Part shown: one piece after another, positions 11,060 to 23,412 of the stretch
Layout: every line of letters starts with the position of its first letter
How positions within the stretch are numbered: position 1 is the stretch's first letter
DNA from: Anagrus nilaparvatae
Taxonomy: Eukaryota; Arthropoda; Insecta; Hymenoptera; Mymaridae
Length of the DNA stretch: 64,000 nt
Reading direction: 5' to 3'
Assembly (NCBI GenBank): GCA_022575985.1
Contig: JAKSXM010000272.1
Span: 4,030,001 to 4,094,000 of the forward strand
Notes under the pieces: model-generated
Databases searched by the model: none
What the model was told of the DNA's origin: nothing
What the model saw: the letters and a program-made list of their open reading frames with translations, nothing else
Program-made: the position numbers and the translations under genes

Positions 11060-11540
11060 CGAAGGTCCGCCATGTGCATGGTACGTTGTAATTTAATTTA
11101 TCTTTAAAGCCTTTGATGACCAGACAGGCCTTATATGTTATGGTCCTAAAATTTTTTATTTTCTTTTTGAAAATCTATCTGAAGTCAATAATATTTGGTA
11201 TTTTGCTATTTTCTTTAATTTTTGGTCAGCTAATTAATTTCCAGACTACATTTTCTTTCATTGATTTCAATTCATCTTGGGTAGCTATTAGCCACATTAC
11301 TTTTTTCTCTGAATTTATAGCTTCTTCATAAGTACTAGGGTCTTTATGTACGGCCGCTAATAAAACATGGCCTAGTAAATCCTCGTTACTTTCTGTAGTC
11401 TCTTGGCCTTTTGTATATCAGCATTGAGCAAAACTAGTGTTAATGATTTTCTTCGACTTACTTCTTGTTGTTATGCTATATTCTGCGTTTCTAGCTATGT
11501 TTCTTTGATTTTCTCTTCATATTTGTGAATAGTCTCTTTT
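11060..11540 (-). pseudogene. Copia-type pol fragment (start of RT)
   Basis: Minus-strand reading gives DPSTYEEAINSEKKVMWL, then ATQDELKSMKENVVWKLIS (11290-11235), then in a shifted frame YKACLVIKGFKDKL (11140-11095). These match the well-known opening of the Copia RT domain (P.TYEEA, EL.SM.EN.VW, YKARLV.KGF). A stop after KLIS and at least one frameshift separate the blocks. Upstream residues (TTRSKSKKIINTS, near 11460) look like the integrase-RT linker. Both ends are lost. Confidence 0.75.
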
Positions 11541-12739
11541 TCTGCCTTCTATATTTTTCTTTAGCATTTTCTCTGATTGCAAACTTTTTCTAATTTTTAT
11601 ACTACATGTTAAGATTCTAAAAATTTTCTAGAATCTGGCTGCTATAAAATATATAAGATAGAGGTACGGCTTTGATAATCCAGCTTTGATGGCTAGATTG
11701 CTGAACTTGGTTTCACTTTTTGGTATTTTTGTATATAAAATACATCTAAATCATCTAATATGCTTTAAATAACATTTTGAATTTGATCGGATTCTTAGCA
11801 GTTGAACGTTATATTTAATTGATTTTTAAAGACTGATATTATATGAATATACTGCTGCTACGACTACCAGCTCCTACATGCTCGCTGATAGTTCATAGCC
11901 TCACAAAGTTTAGTAAACCTTTCTGCAACTCCATGTCTTCAAAGAAGCTACTTTTTTCATTCATATGTCTCTGACTATTTTACTCGAGTATTCAATAACC
12001 AGATACATACAGTTTTACTCGATGAATCTCAACTGAACAACGTTTTTTTTACATCTCAACTGAATAACGTAACCTCATATCAGATTTCAATATCAGTTAT
12101 GAATGAACTACTTATCATTAAGCAATGCTTGATGAACTGGATGACTCGGAGCAAGTTGTGGAAGAACATCAATGACTAAAATACATGTAGCTAGCCAGCT
12201 CGCTTTTGGTGATGCTATTTTTCAATGATAATAAAACAAAAATAACCAATACTTGTCCTTGATGTTCTTGGAGTAAAAGATATCCACAATTATCCTGTTG
12301 CACCCAAAGTCCAATCATTCAAAAGTCTTTCAGATAAGTTGTGAGGTTGATTGTTGGCCCATCCAGGTACCGCTACATATTTACAGACTCATTAATACAA
12401 ATGAACCTTTTTCTTTATCTTTAAATTTACACTTTATATTTAATACATACAAAATAACTTTTTGGTCAATGACTTAACATATTCGCATTTATTAAACAAC
12501 CATGTGATAAATAAATAAATATTCCAAAATCTTGACTTACCCCAATCGGGCTTTTTCAACAGTATTTACTCGCAGAATAATCTCAAAGAAAAAATGCAGG
12601 ATATCATGAAGTTTATTTGATAATAAAAAAAAAACAATATTAATTAATAAAAATTAATAGTAGTTGTTTTTTGGAGTCCTTCTTCCTAGTAACCATTAGT
12701 TAAGTAGTTGCATACATTAAACTAGACATCGCACACTCA
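11541..12739. other. No supported gene
   Basis: Mixed AT-rich sequence. Both strands show only short open stretches without recognisable motifs. Confidence 0.4.
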
Positions 12740-13427
12740 TTCAGAAAAATAAAAAGCGGCAAAAAATTAGCTTCAAGCGAGGTTTTAATGAATTTCGATG
12801 CGGTTTGCGGCATTCAGTTCGTAAAAATGTGTATTTACCGAAAAGTATGATAAGAATTTCTGATTATTTGAATTTTCATCCCTTAAGTACTTAAAACTAC
12901 CCCTAAATAAGAGTTTTTTTATAAAATTCATTTTTTGCAAAAATTAGTTACCAATCACTTTTATAACTATTATAAACATTAAAAATTGTGAATTTTCATG
13001 AATTTAAAGTAGAAGAATAAAAACTGCCCCTATTAAAACCCAAAGTACCTCTGAAACTACCCTTAAAATTCTAAGGCATATTGACATGTGCAACTCAATT
13101 TATTTGAGTAGTTTCAGAGGTATTTTGGGTTTTAATAGGGGCAGTTTTTATTCTTCTACTTTAAATTCATGAAAATTCACAATTTTTAATGTTTACAATA
13201 GTTATAAAAGTGATTGGTAACTAATTTTTGCAAAAAATGAATGTTATAAGAAAACTCTTATTTAGGGGTAGTTTTAAGTACTTAAGGGGTGAAAATTCAA
13301 ATAATCAGAAATTCTTATCATACTTTTCGGTAAATACACATTTTTAGGAACTGAATGCCGCAAACCGCATCGAAATTCATTAAAACCTCGCTTGAAGCTA
13401 ATTTTTTGCCGCTTTTTTTTCTGAATC
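12740..13427. mobile_element. Foldback element, arms about 315 bp
   Basis: Near-perfect palindrome centred near 13085. Outer ends ATTCAGAAAAA / TTTTTCTGAAT; inner blocks include GCGGCAAAAAATTAGCTTC, AAACTACCCCTAAATAAGAG and AAAACTGCCCCTATTAAAAC. The central loop is about 50 bp. Few mismatches, so younger than the 10.2-kb element. Confidence 0.9.
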
Positions 13428-14139
13428 CTTTAAAATGAATAAAAAATAAATTCGTATTATGTAAAAAACAATAATAATTTGAAAATTTAATTAACTTTGT
13501 TTACTTTGAAATATAAGCAGCAAGATTTCTATAATAAAAATTTAAATACAAATATTTGGATATAAATATTTATATTTTTATATTATGAAAACAATACATA
13601 CTTAATTATCCATGATATAAGTGAACATGTTTCATGCTCGTTGGTTGTGTTACACAAACTGTTTATAAACTTTTTTCTATTTGTTTCTTCAATTGTAGCC
13701 TCTTGATTTTCAGCTAAAAAATTAAAAAAATTATACCAATTATTATTTGGCTTTACCTTAAACACATATCAGATCTGATCTGTCATTCTCTTAATTTAAA
13801 ATATTCTCTGATTTCTCAGTGAAAGATTTCAAACACTCAATTCTATGTTTAAACTCATTCGTCTCACTCATTAGTATAAAATATATAGGTGGCTGTTAAA
13901 CTTACTTTCGTTAGATTTATTTTTGACTCTAACATCAGCATGACTGTCATTAGCAAGTGAAGTTGGTATTGTTCGATTTCCCAAATATTTTTCTTTGGGG
14001 TTCTTTTTTCATATTGGTTTACTTTTCCATTTAGATTTAAAAAAAAATAATATTTGTCTCCGGTTTTAATAACAGGTAAAGCTTTTATGGAAAAGCTTTT
14101 GATTAAATAGGTAAAATGGGATGACAAATTAACAACCTC
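13428..14139. other. Unassigned; exon-like minus-strand stretches
   Basis: Minus-strand open stretches at 13583-13765 and 13864-14127 have no recognised domain. The second is followed by a good donor (AACGAAA then GTAAGT, near 13905) and another frame there (SLANDSHADVRVKNKS) also looks coding. Too ambiguous to call a gene. Confidence 0.25.
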
Positions 14140-14300
14140 TCTTAGAAGTGGGTTTTTGAGTTTGTATTAAGGACTCGTTGCTTTTAACTACATTCACATT
14201 CCTCGTTGGCTGGATCTCATACCTGATGCTAAATATGAATTTATTGGCTTCTGTGATGCTTCTCAAATAGCATATGCAGTCAGCACTTATTAAAATACCC
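14140..14300 (+). pseudogene. BEL/Pao RNase H fragment
   Basis: Plus-strand reading gives IPRWLDLIPDAKYEFIGFCD and continues ASQIAYA, matching the start of the BEL/Pao RNase H domain (IPRW, then GFCDAS). A stop precedes it (near 14170) and TAA follows at about 14300. A small isolated scrap, too short to link to the BEL remnant at 1-1386. Confidence 0.75.
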
Positions 14301-14676
14301 TGCCAACTAGCTGGCACTAAGGTTCCTCAAACAATGAGCTAAATACTTCAATATGCCACAGATGTCACCTATTACAACCATGCAATCATACACACATTTC
14401 TATTAACTTTTAAAAGTTAAAAGAAAATTTATGTATTGAATTTAACTAAATCTATTTTTTTCAAATAAAATCTAACGTAATTCATTGGATAATAATTATT
14501 CAAGATAGTACTATCATGGAATTAAATAAAGTATTACACCAAAAAAAAAAAATATTGTAGATTAAAAAAACTTTTTCAATTTTGAGAAATAAATTTTGGA
14601 AAAATTCGGTATCAAATCCAAAAAATTACTATAAGCGAAATTTGTAAAACTATTACTCTCATAGAAATAAATTAGG

Positions 14677-15837
14677 TACAGGCATCCCTCCTTATACGCG
14701 GCTTCCTTATACGCGGATTTTGCTTTACGCGGTTTGATGCTTTTTTCTGTCCCTACTTTTACGCGGGTTTCCCCTCGATTTACGCGGATTCGTAAAATCA
14801 AACGTATTTATTCAATTTTTTTTTTTATTTGAGAAAACATAACCAATATTTCGCTCGTAAATAAAACACTCTCTGTCGCACTAAATTGAAATCATCAAAA
14901 AGTCATGGCTCCATCGAATAAAAATTCTCCGATAAATAAGAAATACAGAAAAGTTCTCAATATTGCCGACAAAGTCAAAATAATAAATCTTCTAAAGGAA
15001 GGCGAGAAAGTCGCAGCCATTGGGAGAAAATTCAACACAAGCGAATCATCTGTGCAAACAATAAGAGATAATCTTGACAAAATTTTGAAGTCTGCAGCCG
15101 ATTTAGGATCTCATACACATTTGAATAAAGTTGTTAGGAATCTCAATATTATGAAAATGGAAGAGATGTTAATTGTTTGGATTCAAGACCTCATTCATAA
15201 GAAAATTCCCGTTGACACCCGCGTCATCCGTATTCAAGCTTCGGAATTTTATGCATATTTGGAAACGAAGTCACCCACCAAAGAGAGCTTCACGGCCAGC
15301 AAAGGGTAGTTTGAAAAGTTTAAAAATCGATTTTCTCTCCATAATGTCAAATTTTAAGGTTAGTAAGCTGTTAAAATCAGCAGGGAAATTTTTTACAAAA
15401 AAACTTCCCGTAATAGGAGAAAGAACATCATGAGATCACGTTTCAGCTTAAGAATTTCCCCCTGTAGTCCGAGAGTTGATTAAAGAAAAAGGATTTGTAC
15501 CTAAGCAGATTTTCAATTGCGACGAAACTGGCCTTTATTGGAAACGGTTGCCTTCGCGAACTTATGTGACTAAGGAAGAGAAGAATGCACCGGTTTACGT
15601 TGCTCTTGTGTGCCAATGGTCTACCGATCTGAAAATCCGATAAAACAGTGTCAATGCCAATAAAACAGTCAGATTTCAGAAAATATTTTTGTACTTCATT
15701 TGACAATTTGAACATTTTTAGTGACTGAGAACGTAACCCTCATTTTCCCATAAGAAGTTGGTCTCCTTATACGCGGTTTCCTTATTCGCGGTACTTTTTT
15801 GAAACCGAACCCCCGCGTGTAAGAAGGGACGACTGTA
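14677..15837 (+). mobile_element. Tigger/pogo DNA transposon, non-autonomous
   Basis: Element 14679-15835 flanked by TA. Ends CAGGCATCCCTCC and the inverse of CAGTCGTCCCTTC. Several TTATACGCGG/TTTACGCGG subterminal repeats occur just inside both ends. It sits at the TA of satellite monomer B; the neighbouring monomer at 16281-16320 shows the uninterrupted site (ATTAGGTACTATGTCC). Confidence 0.9.
14905..15660 (+). pseudogene. Tigger transposase remnant
   Basis: Starts at ATG 14905. N-terminal CENP-B/pipsqueak-type helix-turn-helix (RKVLNIADKVKIINLLKEGE then KVAAIGRKFNTSES, residues about 15-50), then the second DNA-binding domain up to ASKG. There a TAG (15307-15309) replaces the Trp that normally follows in ASKGW. 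FEKFKNRFSLHNVKF continues in frame. Further on, PKQIFNCDETGLYWKRLPSR (near 15500-15560) holds the first catalytic Asp of the DDE domain. The rest of the catalytic domain is missing: the sequence jumps to YRSENPIK and then to the 3' terminal repeat. Cannot be active. Confidence 0.88.
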
Positions 15838-16447
15838 CTACATCCAAAAAGAAAAAAAAAATTGGTGTTTTTTGTATTTTTTTGTGAAAAAAAATTTAGG
15901 AAAAAAATTTTTAATAAAATTAAGTATCGGATTTGAGATATCGAGTAAAAACTATACATGCAAATATAAGTACTTTCGTGGAAATAAATGAGGTATTACA
16001 TCCAAATTAAAAAAAAATAGTACCTAAAGCTTTTTTGGTGAAAAAATTTTTGAAAAAAAAATTGGGTCTTAATTTCATAACGGATGTGAAACATCGCCGG
16101 TTGCAATATTTTCAGATATACTAATATCTGAAAAGTACTTTCATGGAATTAAATTAGGCATTACACCAAAAAAAAAAAAATATTGCAGGTTTTTTAATTT
16201 TTTTAATTTTGAGAGAAAATTTTTAAAAAAATTCGGTATCAGATCCAAAAAATGACTATAAACAAACTTTCTAAAACTAGTACTTTCATAGAAATAAATT
16301 AGGTACTATGTCCAAAAAGAAAAAAAAAATTGGTGTTTTTTGTATTTTTTCGTAAAAAAAATTTTGGGATAAAAATTTTTAAAAATTAAGTATTAGATTC
16401 GAGATATAGAGTAAAAACCATAATTTCAAATATAATTACTTTCGTAC

Positions 16448-17632
16448 TGAGACGGTATGATAGGCACCCCGCCAATAAGTAATTTAAATGATAAATATTT
16501 TTTTTATTATAATCATACCCTCTCATAACCTAACCCCAACTTACATTTATTTAAAAAATTATCAGCTTTGTTTCCGTGATCAAAGATCACGTACACACAC
16601 ATTGGAAATAAGGCGACGCATGCGCTTCTAATCATATGACTACAGTTATATAATATATTTCGCTGTCTCACTTTTGAGATATCTTTTATTATCTTATGCG
16701 CGTTAATGTAAGCGAAAACGTATAAATACGGCGCAAAGACACAAGAAAATATACATTCGTTATCCGGCTGTGTTGCACAACGGATCTTAAGTAAACTTGA
16801 GATGCTCTAGTTACTTGTGCTCTTGGAGATGCTCCAAGGGGGGAAACATAGGTTGGTTACCACCTATTATATATACCGGCCATGCAAGGGCGAGATGCTC
16901 CCTTTGTACGTCTTATAGCTCGGTAAAGGGAATCTGGCGCTGCCACTTATGGTCTCTTGACCCAATCAGTAGAATTTGGTTACCCCTTCTACAGGTAAAT
17001 CTCTTTAGTTATCCTGACTGTCATTCGAGTGAGTTGCTCTCTCAATACGGCCAGGTTAATTAAGGGCTGCACTGAGATTGGCGTTTAGAGTCCCTAGATG
17101 GTCACGTGGGTCTGGTTACCAACCACGTGACGTCAGAAACCTTTTGCTTTGCTATAAGTCAATGCGACGGCGAGTTGCTCCCGTCATTTAACAGTCCGGC
17201 ATATAATTCCCATACTTGGGGTTGTCCTATAAAGTACTATACGTAAACCGAGCTAACATAATTAATATTAAATTAATTTTTTATATAATTTTGCATTATA
17301 TAATTTCTGCTACATATTAAAATATTATTGTAAATAATTTCTATTATTAATTAAATTTTGATTTATATAAGTTTGCTACACACACAACAACCATTGTAAA
17401 TAAATTATTATAATCTTATTTTTTATAAAGTCAATTATTACTTAACAAATAAATTGTTAACTAACTATTATAAGACAAGCTATATATTTTCATAAATATA
17501 AACTCTACTTTATTTTTATTCGCTCAAATCAAGTCTAGTTATTGTGTTACCAATTACCCATCCTAATAGATCTGGTCTATATTATCATAGAAAAGAATCT
17601 AAGGTACACTGGCCCCCTTTCGTACCGTCTCA
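16448..17632 (+). repeat. 5' LTR of a (probably BEL/Pao) retrotransposon
   Basis: Begins TGAGACGGTA and ends TACCGTCTCA, a perfect 10-bp terminal inverted repeat. TATAAATA lies at 16721-16728. A palindrome CGTGATC/GATCACG sits at 16575-16591. CACGTG occurs at 17103-17108, and the overlapping E-box/CRE block CACGTGACGTCA at 17124-17135. A primer-binding site follows within 3 bp of the end. Its last 300 bp (from 17333) are also present inverted at 32038-32337. Confidence 0.85.
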
Positions 17633-17634
17633 AA

Positions 17635-17650
17635 TGGTGCCGAAACCCGG
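17635..17650 (+). other. Primer-binding site
   Basis: TGGTGCCGAAACCCGG just after the LTR. The leading TGG complements the CCA of a tRNA 3' end. The same site recurs inverted in the right palindrome arm near 32020-32035. Confidence 0.75.
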
Positions 17651-17719
17651 ATCTATTAGCGTTTTGGGTATAACAAAAAAATATTCTTTTTAAAAGAAAT
17701 TTTTTAATAAAAATTTAAA

Positions 17720-17911
17720 ATGTCAGAAGACGTTTTAAAAGAAAAATCTGCTCAGTTTTCAAGTATTCTTTCGGAAGTTGATGATGATTCAGTTTCTAAA
17801 TTAAGTTTTTTAAATGATCGCAAACTCCACTCATCTCTAAAAACATCTATTACAAAAAAAAAAGGTTCTTCGACTTTAAATAAAAATCATGGACTACCGA
17901 ATAATATCTAG
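17720..17911 (+). pseudogene. Gag start of the LTR element
   Basis: ATG at 17720 follows LTR, primer site and leader, so it is well placed to be the gag start. The 63-residue product (MSEDVLKEKSAQFSSILSEV at its start) is charged and without known motif; a stop at 17909-17911 ends it. The next kilobase (to about 18890) is degenerate with only short frames such as SLKFTYGEDAAIVELQTTT near 18660. Mirrored in the right arm at about 31759-31950. Confidence 0.5.
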
Positions 17912-18889
17912 CTAAAAGCCTACAAATAATGATATTCTATCAAATTTTTTTTTTGTCTATGACCCTGCAAAATCAAATCTGTTGTGAATCTAATGCCGAT
18001 AAAATGATTGGAATGAGAAGCCAAGAGTTTAATCAAATCTCGTAAACGGAGTATCCAGGTCCATGCTAGGAGAAGACCCAATGATCGTTGACACCTAGGC
18101 CTCATCCAATTAAGATCTCACCTAAAAGCGGGCTGATTTTACTAAATAATTGTTTGATCGCTAGCCTCACTCCTCACATAATGCAAAGAAAGCAAATATT
18201 GACGGAGAGACATTGCATCGTCTTTGGCCAAAAAGCTGGAAGGAATAACTTCAAATGAATTCTGTTTGCCAAAAAACTAATTCATTTCTCATCAAGTTCC
18301 GGTCAATATCAGCAAGCAGATCTGCTTCAGGATTGACAACCTGCTGGACCACGACATCGATGAAGCATCTGGTGGATTGACGAACTACTGGACTACGACA
18401 TCGACAAAACCTCTGATAGCAAGCTCATTACGTAGTAGTTTTTAAAAAAGGTGACCGAAGTCCGCAACAATTATCGTTTTAACCCTTTTAGTAAAAAGAA
18501 AAAAAAGCATCAAAGATTTGATAAACAAAGTAAAAAAATTGCAAGTACATGAAATATGGAACGCTTTAAAAGTAATTGCTTCTCCAAATAAAATGATCTC
18601 CAACGTTCGACAAGGAACAGTAAAAACTTATGAAATTAACTACCAGGTCCATCACTGAAGTTTACATATGGTGAGGATGCAGCAATCGTTGAGTTACAAA
18701 CCACCACAGTGGGTCTCGTAAACCGAAAGAGGGCGAGATAAGCCAATATTCTGTCTTTAATGCATATAGTTCACATGTACAACTCTATGCTTCAAAAGAG
18801 GTTCAAAAAACCTTGAAAAACGCCCTTTATGTATGATATACAGTGGTGCCATGCAGCACTTTCGGCATCGTGCGCCACCCAGAGTTTAA

Positions 18890-19060
18890 CAGCCCGAATC
18901 AGCACATTTTTATTTTTATAAGATTTAAGTTTAAGTTTAATTTTATAATATTTTATAAATATTTAAGGAATAATGTGCCGAGACCAGGATTTTAACGCGG
19001 GTCGCTCACATGAGAGACTCACGATGAATCCACTGGATAATCGATAATCCTTACAGTTAT
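18890..19060 (-). repeat. tRNA-like SINE candidate inside palindrome arm
   Basis: On the minus strand: GTGGATTCATCGTGAGTCTC then GAGCGACCCGCGTTAAAATC, which resembles a tRNA-derived head with a degraded B box, followed by an A-rich tail. Identical copies occur at about 30610-30780 (right arm) and 33200-33370 (third copy). Confidence 0.4.
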
Positions 19061-19699
19061 AATATAATTAATTTGGTATACTCCTGACTGAAAAAAGAGC
19101 TACTTAAAATAATATTAATACCAGCTATATTGATCATTTTCCATAAATTAATGTAACTCGATAAATTTCCCCATTTTACAATTTGCCTTATCTGGGCTGT
19201 ATTCAGACACAGCATTACCATCTGTGGTATTGAACGGCGCAAGCACAATAATATTCAACTTACTTTTATGTAGATAAATCAAGTTTGGAAATTATAAGTT
19301 CATATAAATGGGGAAAATGTCAGGTCACGATTTTACATCTTTAGTTTCAGTTTTCATTGAATAAATTTTTTTAAAAATAAATTCAATCTTTAACAAATTT
19401 AGATTTACTTTTGAATTCAGTTTTTTTATTATTTTATTTTAAATTCAATTCAAATAGTTCAAAAAAATTTTTTTTATTAGAATTATTCAGGGGCAAAGCA
19501 GAATTTTAATTTTGTGTAGAGAATTTAAAAATTAGTTTTTGTTGCAGCTTGGTAGATAGTTACAATTTTTTGAAAATAAATAATATCATAACACAGTGTT
19601 TGGTTAAACGCATGCATGACGAAGTGGCCCACCAGGACTTGATAAATGCATCGGAAATTGCAATAGAAATTAATACTAGCATAATTTCGTGAAAAAGTA

Positions 19700-20845
19700 A
19701 GAGCATTATTTGAATAAGCTTCTTGAATAAGTCAAAAATTTTAGACCCGTTTCAAACGGGGTTTAGAAAGCACCATAGTACTCAGACTGCCCTAATTAAA
19801 CTTACTGATGATATTAGGATGGGCAAAGAAAAGCAGCTGGCTACACTTCTTCTACAGTTTGACTTCTCGAAGGCCTTTGACAATGTATCGCCATCAAAAC
19901 TCCTCAGAAAACTGAAGGATATGGGCTTCTCCAAACATCAACATCTCGTAGTATAAATATAGACATACTGTCCCGTTTGTTGGTGAAGTAATAAGCCTGG
20001 GTGTTTCTCTTGATATCACTCTCTCATGGAAAACCCAACTCAGACAGGACACTAAAAAAGTGAATGGTGTGCTCTACTGCTTAAGAACTATTAGACCTTG
20101 TACTTCTCAAGCACTTCGCCAGCGGTTAGTACAATCTTTAGTAGTCCCCCATCTTGACTATTGTAATGTGGATTATTCTGATATTACTGCAGAGCAGCGT
20201 TTGCAGCTCCAGAGACTAGCTAACTCTGGATCCGTTATATTTTTGGTGTGAAAAGAAGTGATCACATTACACCTTTTAGAAGGCGACCACACTGGATGAC
20301 CACCTTCACACGTACTGATTATTTTGCATCATTAATGATGTATAGACTAGTGCATATGAAAGAACCCCCTTTCCTTTTACCTCTCTTCAAAAAATATAAA
20401 TCTGACAAACCCACGCGTGGTCCTCGTAAGGATTTAGATCCTGAAACAGTAACCACCGACTGGGGTCTACATTCTTTTCAAATAAAGGATTCCTAAATTC
20501 TGGAATAATATTCCCCCGTGCATACGCGACCTTCCGTCTTATTCCCGTTTTAAAAAGGCAATAAGAGGATATTTATATAAATCAGATGATAGCTGATCAT
20601 CAGCAGGTTTATAGCCCTATTGAATTGTTGACAAATTGACTAATTGATGTTATTGTATATTGTTGAATAAAATCTTTTATTTAATTTTTTTTTTTTTTAA
20701 TTATTTATTAATTTTGTAAATTTGTATATAATTGTAATTTAATTATTTATCTTATTGAATATCTATGTACATAATATTGACATATGTTGAATGAATGTAA
20801 TATATTTTGTGATTGCAAATAAAGAACCATAATAATAATAATTAT
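19700..20845 (+). pseudogene. Non-LTR retrotransposon RT fragment (left arm)
   Basis: 19723-19956 holds RT motifs HSTQTALIKLTDD and FDFSKAFDNVSP. The palm with the catalytic YxDD is deleted: at about 19957 the frame passes to VSLGVSLDITLSWKTQL (19995) and KVNGVLYCLRTIRPCTSQAL. It continues with SLVVPHLDYCNV, LQRLANSG and PFLLPLFKKYKSDKPTRGPR, the C-terminal part of jockey-like pol. Frameshifts occur near 20250 and 20488; the last piece reads FWNNIPPCIRDLPSYSRFKK. The 3' end has AATAAAGAACC and an (ATA)n tail (20818-20845). A broken, internally deleted element. Confidence 0.8.
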
Positions 20846-22338
20846 TTGGATGAACCTCATTACCAATTTTCAAATAATGAAAATAAAAAAACAAAAAGGC
20901 TGTGATTTTTGAGACTTTATTAATAATAAAAATTACTGTGATATAAATTTATTATATAGATGAATTATGATAAATCAACTGTGATAAGAATTTTATCTGT
21001 GATAAATAATCCTATATATATTAGACTGACAAAAAAAAAATCGACTTTTCGATTTTCTAAGGTGCTCAAGCGTTTTTGGATGTCATTTAATAAAAAAATA
21101 AGTTCTACGTAAACCGCATCTAAGAATATTTAGTCGTTGGACAGCGCCAAAGCATTTTCGATTTTTGATAATGGGCTCAGGAACGTTGGGCGGGACTTAA
21201 GCTACTAAATTTAAAAGGCAACATAAAAATAAAATTCCGGGGGGTGATTCATAGTTTTTTTGGTCGCTAAAAACGATGGAATCATCTATTTTGAATTATT
21301 TTTTTAAGACAAAGAGTTATCAGCTAATTTCAGCGGTAAAAATATCAAAAGTTGGACAGTTTTTGCCTTCAAAAACTTGCTGCGGACTAAAAAATGTTTA
21401 GAAATTATTTTAAAAGGGCATTCCGCATGTTTTTTGGGTCATTAAAAACGATGAAATAGGTTAATTTTATTTATTCTTGACAGATTCAGAGTAATGGGCC
21501 AAATATTGTAGCTTGATTTTTAAAACTTTTCTGAACCTCTTGAAAGGTAATTTATCATATTTTTGTGTTTTTCTACCTAGCGGAGAATTAATCGCTTAGA
21601 TTTTTTTTTAAGGGTGCTCGTTTAGTTCAGTGTTACCACAATATCATAAAATATGGTTTTCAGGCAATTTTCCAACTAATGCTTTTATCTTGCAATTCAA
21701 CCAAAATATTTCCAGTTGGTCTTATTTTTTTTTTTGTATTAAATATACCTTTTAATTCCCGTAAACAACGATTTTTCATCACCGATACTCTCATCGTAAT
21801 AGTTAATAAACTAAATGCCCATTTTCGGCCCTAAATGGCCAATTTTTAAATTGGTGCTAAAATTTTAATTTTTGATAAAATTGAGTTTTATTATTCAACG
21901 CAACTTTTTGTAGGTTCCAAGTTTTCAAAATTTAGAAAAGAACTTCAAAATTTAAAAGATCAAAAAGTGGTCATTTTCATCACTTCAGATCTTGAAATGG
22001 ATTGTACCAAAACGTAAAAACCAAGTTGCTTTGTATTTATTAAACACTTTTCTAATACCATTTTTTTTAAAACGACTTACAGTCTAATTTTTTTAATTTT
22101 TTATTTTTTTCATATTTAGGACAGCTGAGATCCATTTTTTTATATAAGAATAAAAATTTTTGAAATTACAAAAATATTTCAATACAATCATTGCATAAAA
22201 ATGTATGACTATTAAAAAAAATTTTAGAATGGCGTACAGTTTCAGCTAAAATCAAAAAAAAAATATTTAAATCCTATAATTGCATAAAAACAATTGAAAT
22301 TACAATGTTTCTATAAAACAGGATCGTTTTAGAAAAAA
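20846..22338. repeat. AT-rich dispersed repeat within left arm
   Basis: No coding. Blocks such as AATGCCCATTTTCGGCCCTA and CCAATTTTTAAATTGGTGC recur in related form in the foldback element at 34600-35515, so this belongs to the same repeat superfamily. The inverted counterpart is 27267-28756. Confidence 0.6.
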
Positions 22339-22556
22339 AAATTAAAGTGAAGTATTGTTTCTTCTAAATTCAATACTATTATTTCAATGAATAAACCCAA
22401 TAACTCAATAAATCAGACTCTAAGTCTTTATTTTGCTATTTCTTTCGGCAACTGAAACGTATTTTGTACGCTACTAAACGAGACTAATTTAATATTTTTT
22501 AGGAAAACACAGTTTATATGAAATAATTATATAGTAGTAAGAGAAAATAAGATAAG

Positions 22557-22655
22557 ATAGATATAGATATAGATATAGATATAGATATAGATATAGATAT
22601 AGATATAGATATAGATATAGATATAGATATAGATATAGATATAGATATAGATATA
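22557..22655. repeat. (ATATAG)n microsatellite, about 16 copies
   Basis: Uninterrupted hexanucleotide run in the left-arm-specific block. Confidence 0.95.
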
Positions 22656-23194
22656 CAATGCAGAACATTCTCCCGGCTTAATTTTACATCATAATTGTGA
22701 AATTATAAAAAAAATTTTATAAAAATGTTTAAGGTCTTAAGAGCGGCAGGGTTGAAATCCAAAAAAAGAGTTCAAATTTGGAGAATATAAAGTAAACATA
22801 AATTTAACACTTTAAATCGACCGTTGATTTTCATAATTATTAAAAAACAAACGCTTAAAATATCATTGTTTTTAAATGAACTGTCATGGTGCCGCTAAAC
22901 AGCTGCAACACTATGTGAGATTCGTATTTATTTTATTCGTATGTATTTATTTATTTAAAAAAATGTTAATTTGATTATAAAAGTTGTGTATGATTAAATT
23001 TTTATGAACAGCAAGTAAATATGTATTACTCAATTTCAATAATTACGAATTATAAAAATAAGTTTTTTTTTATTTGAACACGGAAAAAAATTCTAAGTTG
23101 TATTGAAAAATAACTTTGTTGACATATGCCAACAAAGTATTTGTTGAATTGTCATAGTTACTTAGTTGATTCAAACAGAGTGAAAATTTTGTTT

Positions 23195-23198
23195 AAAA

Positions 23199-23234
<36 letters not shown>

Positions 23235-23412
23235 CAAATTTATTATTTTTTTTTTTATAATTATTTGTTTATATTTATTTAGGTACTTATATATTTATTA
23301 ATTAAAAATCTATTAAAAAAACCGAAGAAAAAATTTGACTCCTACTAGTATTGAACCCGGGACCACGGCTTCCAAAGCAGCGACATTATCCCTTCTGCTA
23401 ACATGACACTTG
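23195..23412 (-). repeat. tRNA-derived SINE candidate
   Basis: On the minus strand the head (23412-23340) reads AAGTGTCATGTTAGCAGAAG through to GGTCCCGGGTTCAATAC, giving A-box-like and B-box-like (GGTTCAATAC) promoter elements of RNA polymerase III. An AT-rich body and an A run (T run on plus, about 23195-23234) follow. The head lacks a clean cloverleaf, so it is not called a tRNA gene. Confidence 0.55.

Larger units (their letters stand above)
14505..16447. repeat. Satellite, ~465-bp higher-order unit of three ~155-bp monomers
   Basis: Monomers share a core close to TACTTTCATGGAATAAATT then AGGTATTACATCCAAA. Matching sites: type A at 14507 and 16131, type B at 14655 and 16281, type C at 15970 and 16435. 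After subtracting the Tigger insertion (14679-15835 plus 2 bp), each pair is 465-467 bp apart. The array is cut on the right by the LTR at 16448. Confidence 0.8.

Noticed and set aside
13583..14127. Two-exon minus-strand gene
   Set aside because: One good donor but no convincing acceptors, no motif, and a competing frame; left as unassigned.
16797..17063. 88-codon plus-strand ORF
   Set aside because: Inside the LTR upstream of the primer-binding site; not a plausible gene.
22557..22655. Telomere-like or centromere repeat
   Set aside because: ATATAG hexamers do not match the insect TTAGG telomere repeat; a plain microsatellite.
23340..23412. Functional tRNA gene
   Set aside because: B-box-like sequence is present but no proper cloverleaf can be drawn; a SINE head fits better.
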